From DASQDT01 sp036380435 (GTDB taxonomy: Bacteria > Acidobacteriota > Blastocatellia > Pyrinomonadales > Pyrinomonadaceae), in assembly GCA_036380435.1 (NCBI GenBank), contig DASVES010000188.1, positions 1-18,571 on the forward strand: 18,571 nt of DNA, given 5' to 3'. Position 1 is the first letter of the stretch; each line of letters starts with the position of its first letter. A program made the translations under genes and the position numbers. Of the stretch, positions 15,921 to 18,571 are shown piece by piece. The notes beneath the pieces were generated by a model, which was not told where the DNA came from, did no database searches, and saw only the letters and a list, made by a program, of their open reading frames with translations.

Positions 15921-16574
15921 ATGAGAGTTGAGACGAGCCAGAGGAGAAGTGAGCGCGGCGCGGCCCTCGTGGAGTTCACGCTGGGCGCCGTCGTCTTCCT
16001 CACGGCGACCTTCGGCGTCATCGAGGTCTCGCGCCTGCTGTGGGTCCACAACGCTCTCTCCGACGCCACGCGCCGCGCCGCCCGCTTCGCCGTCATCAAC
16101 CCGACCACGGACGTGGCGAGCGTCAAAAACGTGGCCGTCTACGGCAACCCCGAGGGCGAGGGGAAGAAGCTGGTCGGCGAGCTTGAGGCGGCCGACATCG
16201 ACGTGGTGTACAAGGTGTCGCCGATCACGGAAGTGTTCGGCTACCCCGGCGGCGAGGTGACGGTCAGCGTCGTCGATTTCGAGTTCACCTTGAACGTCCC
16301 GTTCATCGGTATGGAGATTGACCTGCCCGACTACCGCACGACGCTCACGGCCGAGAGCGCCGGCCAAATCCCCGAGGACATCACAGAGCCTCCCGACCCG
16401 ACGCCGACCCCGACGCCGGAGCCGACACCTGAGCCGACGCCTGCGCCAACACCAACACCGGCCCCGACGCCCGCGCCGACGCCTGATCCGACGCCTGCGC
16501 CCACGCCCGAGCCGACCCCGCCGTCCTGCCCGTGCGGAAAGAAGGGGAACGGCGACTGTAAGCCCTGCCATTGA
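15921..16574 (+). CDS. TadE-like pseudopilin with Pro-Thr stalk and Cys-rich CxxCH terminus
   Basis: A 217-aa protein. Residues 9-40 are a TadE module (RSERGAALVEFTLGAVVFL; cleavage after G13 leaves E18 at mature position 5), followed by LLWVHNALSDATRRAARFAV and a beta-rich domain to about 150. Residues about 156-201 are tandem PTPx units (x = T, E, A or D). The protein then ends SCPCGKKGNGDCKPCH, with C203, C205, C213, C216 and a final H217. CKPCH fits the CxxCH covalent haem c motif; the four cysteines could also hold zinc or form disulfides. The stalk would carry this tip well away from the membrane helix. The start is supported by GGAGGTG (15910-15916). It follows the first TadE gene and precedes cpaE. 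A Cys-rich end is not typical of TadE proteins I know. Confidence 0.88.
   Translation: MRVETSQRRSERGAALVEFTLGAVVFLTATFGVIEVSRLLWVHNALSDATRRAARFAVINPTTDVASVKNVAVYGNPEGEGKKLVGELEAADIDVVYKVSPITEVFGYPGGEVTVSVVDFEFTLNVPFIGMEIDLPDYRTTLTAESAGQIPEDITEPPDPTPTPTPEPTPEPTPAPTPTPAPTPAPTPDPTPAPTPEPTPPSCPCGKKGNGDCKPCH
16396..16522 (+). repeat. Low-complexity tandem repeat encoding PTPx units
   Basis: About 10 copies of a degenerate 12-bp unit (CCGACGCCNRCN-like) within the second TadE-like gene encode the Pro-Thr stalk. Copy number is likely to vary between strains by slippage, always in steps that keep the frame if whole 12-bp units are gained or lost. Confidence 0.7.
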
Positions 16575-16636
16575 GAAAGGGCGCGCGCGGAGCGAGCAGA
16601 GATAGTTTCCTACAACTCGACACGAACGAAGCGACC

Positions 16637-17893
16637 ATGACCCAACAGCTCACATTCGTCATCCTCAGCACCGGCCTTGAGACCTTCAAGGAGCTGCGCG
16701 GCGCGCTGATGGCCGAGCCGGACGCGCGCATCCTCGCCGGCGGCGACGATGCCGAGCAACTCCTCGGAGAGATCGTGCGCCTCAAGCCCTCGGCGGCCAT
16801 CGTCTCCCTCGGCCCGTCGCCCGATGCCGGCCTCAAGTTCGTCGAGCGCGCCGCCGCCGAGTGCCCGCGCACAGTAATCATCTGCGCCTCGCGCGACGCC
16901 TCGCCCGATCTCATCCTGCGATCTTTGCGCGCCGGCGCGCGCGAGTTCCTGCGCCTCCCCGTGATCGCCGAGGAGTTCAAGACGGTCATCGCGCGCACGG
17001 CCGAGTTTCATGCCGGGCAGGCCGAGCCGCCGAAGAAGCGCGGGCGCACCGTCGCCGTTTTCTCCAATAAGGGCGGCTGCGGCACCACCTTCATCGCCGC
17101 CAACCTCGCCGCCTCGCTGCAAGCGCCGACCGTCCTCGTCGATCTCAACCTCCAGTCGGGCGACCTCGGCCTCTTCCTCGGCGTGGAGCCGAAGTTCTCC
17201 ATCTCCGACCTCGTCGAGAACCGCGAGCGCGTTGACGACTCACTTCTCCGCAGCTACCTTGCGCCCCACTCCGCGAACCTCTCGCTGCTCTCCGCGCCGC
17301 GCGAGGCCGACTCGGCCGACGACATCGAGCCGGAGCACGTCTTCGAGGTCATCGAAATTTTGCGCGAGCGTTTCGACTACGTCGTCATCGACCCGCAGCA
17401 CACCTTCGACGCCATCACGCTCGCCGCGCTCGATCAGGCCGACGACGTGCTGCTCGTCCTGACGCTCGACATCCCCGCCATCCGCTGCGCCCAGCGCGCT
17501 CTCGCCATCTTCGACCGCCTCGGCTACCCGCGGCGCAAGGTGCAGGTCGTCGTCAATCGCTGGTCGAAGCAGATCGACCTCGACCTGCGCGAGGTCGAGC
17601 GATACCTCGGGCAGAAGGTCACGGCCTACGTCCAGAGCGACTACCGCATGGCCGTCAACTCCATCAACCTCGGGCAGCCGCTCGTCGAGGCAGACCCGTC
17701 GTCGAAGATCGCGATGGAGCTACGGCAAATCGCCACGAGCGTCTGCGGCCCCAGCGCCGCCCCCGTCCCCGTGGCCCCGCAGAAGCGACGCTTCCTCGGC
17801 TCACTCCTGCGCCGCCCGCAGCCGCAGGATGAGCCGCAGTTGATCGTGAAAGAGAAAGAAACCTTCAGCCCTCAGCAGTCGGCGGTCAGCTAA
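16637..17893 (+). CDS. cpaE: CpaE/TadZ-like pilus-localising ATPase
   Basis: A 418-aa protein. Residues 1-125 are a receiver-like fold without the phosphoacceptor Asp (AAIVSLGPSPDAG occupies that strand). Residues 135-370 are a MinD/ParA-type ATPase: FSNKGGCGTTF, VLVDLNLQSGDLGLFLG, FDYVVIDPQHTFD and VQVVVNRWSK. In the P-loop the signature Lys is kept (K145) but the usual GK[ST] lysine is T150, as in several TadZ/CpaE proteins. A polar tail follows. CpaE/TadZ proteins place the pilus machine at the cell pole. The ATG at 16637 is chosen; an upstream TTG at 16571 overlapping the previous stop codon is less likely. The last codons (AVS) merge into the heptamer array that fills the gap to cpaF. 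Confidence 0.9.
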   Translation: MTQQLTFVILSTGLETFKELRGALMAEPDARILAGGDDAEQLLGEIVRLKPSAAIVSLGPSPDAGLKFVERAAAECPRTVIICASRDASPDLILRSLRAGAREFLRLPVIAEEFKTVIARTAEFHAGQAEPPKKRGRTVAVFSNKGGCGTTFIAANLAASLQAPTVLVDLNLQSGDLGLFLGVEPKFSISDLVENRERVDDSLLRSYLAPHSANLSLLSAPREADSADDIEPEHVFEVIEILRERFDYVVIDPQHTFDAITLAALDQADDVLLVLTLDIPAIRCAQRALAIFDRLGYPRRKVQVVVNRWSKQIDLDLREVERYLGQKVTAYVQSDYRMAVNSINLGQPLVEADPSSKIAMELRQIATSVCGPSAAPVPVAPQKRRFLGSLLRRPQPQDEPQLIVKEKETFSPQQSAVS

Positions 17894-18065
17894 AAAGCTT
17901 TTAGCGTTTAGCTGTTAGCGTTCAGCAAAAAAAAGCAGCGACAGAAAACAACGAACAGGGAAGGGAGTCGGCCGGCGGTTACAGAAATAGTTCAGGCGGC
18001 ACAGGCGACGAAGCTAACTGCTAACCGCTAACCGCTAACGAAAGCTAACGGCTGACAGCTAACAA
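17885..18065. repeat. Heptamer-array inverted repeat, type TAACNGC, between cpaE and cpaF
   Basis: The left array (about 17885-17926: TTTTAGCGTTTAGCTGTTAG and onward) includes the last codons and stop of cpaE. The right array (18012-18065: TAACTGC, TAACCGC, TAACCGC, TAACGAAAGC, TAACGGC, TGACAGC, TAAC) ends 2 bp before the cpaF ATG. They are imperfect reverse complements around an ~85-nt spacer. The cpaF start has no Shine-Dalgarno between array and ATG. It is closely related to the array at 12297-12427. Confidence 0.8.
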
Positions 18066-18067
18066 CC

Positions 18068-18571
18068 ATGGCACTTCGCGAGAGACTGGTCAGGGAGACT
18101 CCGGGCGCGGCGGCGTTCTTCGGGCGCGGCGGCGGCGACGAGGCGGCGGGGCGCGAGGGCGCGAACCTCTTCCAGGAGATGAAGTCGCGCCTGCACCGCG
18201 CCATCATCAACCGCATGGACTTGACCAAGCTCGGGCAGCTCGAACCCGAGCAGCTCCACGCCGAGGTCTCCCGTCTCGCCGAAGACATCATCACGTCCGA
18301 GAACGCGCCGCTCTCCACCATCGACCGCGAGCGACTCGTCGGCGAGGTGCGTCACGAGCTGTTCGGCCTCGGGCCGCTGGAGCCTTTGCTTGCCGACTCG
18401 GCCGTCTGCGACATCCTCGTCAACTCGCCGAAGAACATCTATATCGAGCGCGGCGGCAAACTCGAACGCACCAACGTCGAGTTCAAAGACGACGAGCACC
18501 TGATGCGCGTCATCGAGCGCATCGTCTCGATGGTCGGCCGCCGCATCGACGAATCCTCCCCGATGGTGGAC
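18068..18571 (+). CDS. cpaF: CpaF/TadA pilus assembly ATPase, N-terminal part (3' end outside window)
   Basis: 168 codons are present and the frame is open to the window end. The N-terminal ~40 residues are variable. An all-helical region follows (MKSRLHRAIINRMDL, then RLAEDIITSENAPL) with VRHELFGLGPLEPLLAD, the VCDILVNSPKNIYIERGGKL segment and IERIVSMVGRRIDESSPMVD, which are the conserved N-terminal landmarks of CpaF/TadA secretion ATPases. The Walker motifs lie beyond the window. This hexameric ATPase powers Flp polymerisation from the cytoplasmic side. Its ATG at 18068 directly follows a heptamer array with no ribosome site, so translation may be coupled to cpaE or depend on the hairpin state. 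Confidence 0.92.
   Translation, partial: MALRERLVRETPGAAAFFGRGGGDEAAGREGANLFQEMKSRLHRAIINRMDLTKLGQLEPEQLHAEVSRLAEDIITSENAPLSTIDRERLVGEVRHELFGLGPLEPLLADSAVCDILVNSPKNIYIERGGKLERTNVEFKDDEHLMRVIERIVSMVGRRIDESSPMVD

Noticed and set aside
16396..16522. Short regular repeats that might suggest a CRISPR array
   Set aside because: The 12-bp period has no spacers and is in frame, encoding PTPx units of a protein.

Overview
The window is about 18.6 kb of GC-rich bacterial chromosome from a Gram-negative-type organism: it encodes an outer-membrane secretin. Nothing in it looks phage- or plasmid-borne. The mix of a two-subunit acyl-CoA mutase, a Tad/Flp pilus locus, Pro-Thr-rich secreted tails and palindromic intergenic repeats reminds me of Acidobacteriota (Blastocatellia-like). 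That placement is an impression, not the result of a search.

Region 1 (1-4180) is acyl-CoA metabolism. It opens with the 3' end of an alpha/beta hydrolase, a long palindrome and an enoyl-CoA hydratase on the + strand. Converging on it is a minus-strand operon: large acyl-CoA mutase subunit, then its B12-binding subunit, then a short enoyl-CoA hydratase-like protein. A good sigma70-type promoter precedes the operon. The large subunit carries Phe and Gln at the two positions that distinguish isobutyryl-CoA mutase from methylmalonyl-CoA mutase (Tyr and Arg), so isobutyryl-CoA/butyryl-CoA interconversion is the better guess.

Region 2 (4220-7060) is a minus-strand cell-envelope block. A phosphohexomutase overlaps a FtsB/DivIC-like division protein and a terminator follows. 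Then come an AT-richer gap of about 480 bp with a possible decayed ORF, and a GlsB/YeaQ-type small membrane protein with its own terminator and an upstream dyad.

Region 3 (7220-9642, + strand) has a sigma54 activator (GAF-like, AAA+ with GAFTGA, Fis helix-turn-helix) and a minimal M50 membrane metalloprotease.

Region 4 (9980 to the end, + strand) is a Tad/Flp pilus operon in this order: small membrane protein, Flp pilin (56 aa), CpaA prepilin peptidase, CpaB, CpaC secretin, TadG-like, TadE-like, a second TadE-like protein with a Pro-Thr stalk and a Cys-rich CxxCH end, CpaE, and CpaF (cut by the window end). A near-consensus -24/-12 promoter lies 5' of the operon, about 1 kb downstream of the sigma54 activator gene. 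This suggests the activator drives the pilus operon.

Four gaps between adjacent co-directional genes hold inverted arrays of 7-nt units of the form TRA-N4 (three sequence types). They place stop codons in every frame and would form hairpins in the mRNA at gene junctions. Together with the CxxCH TadE and the sigma54 link, they are the most unusual things in the window.
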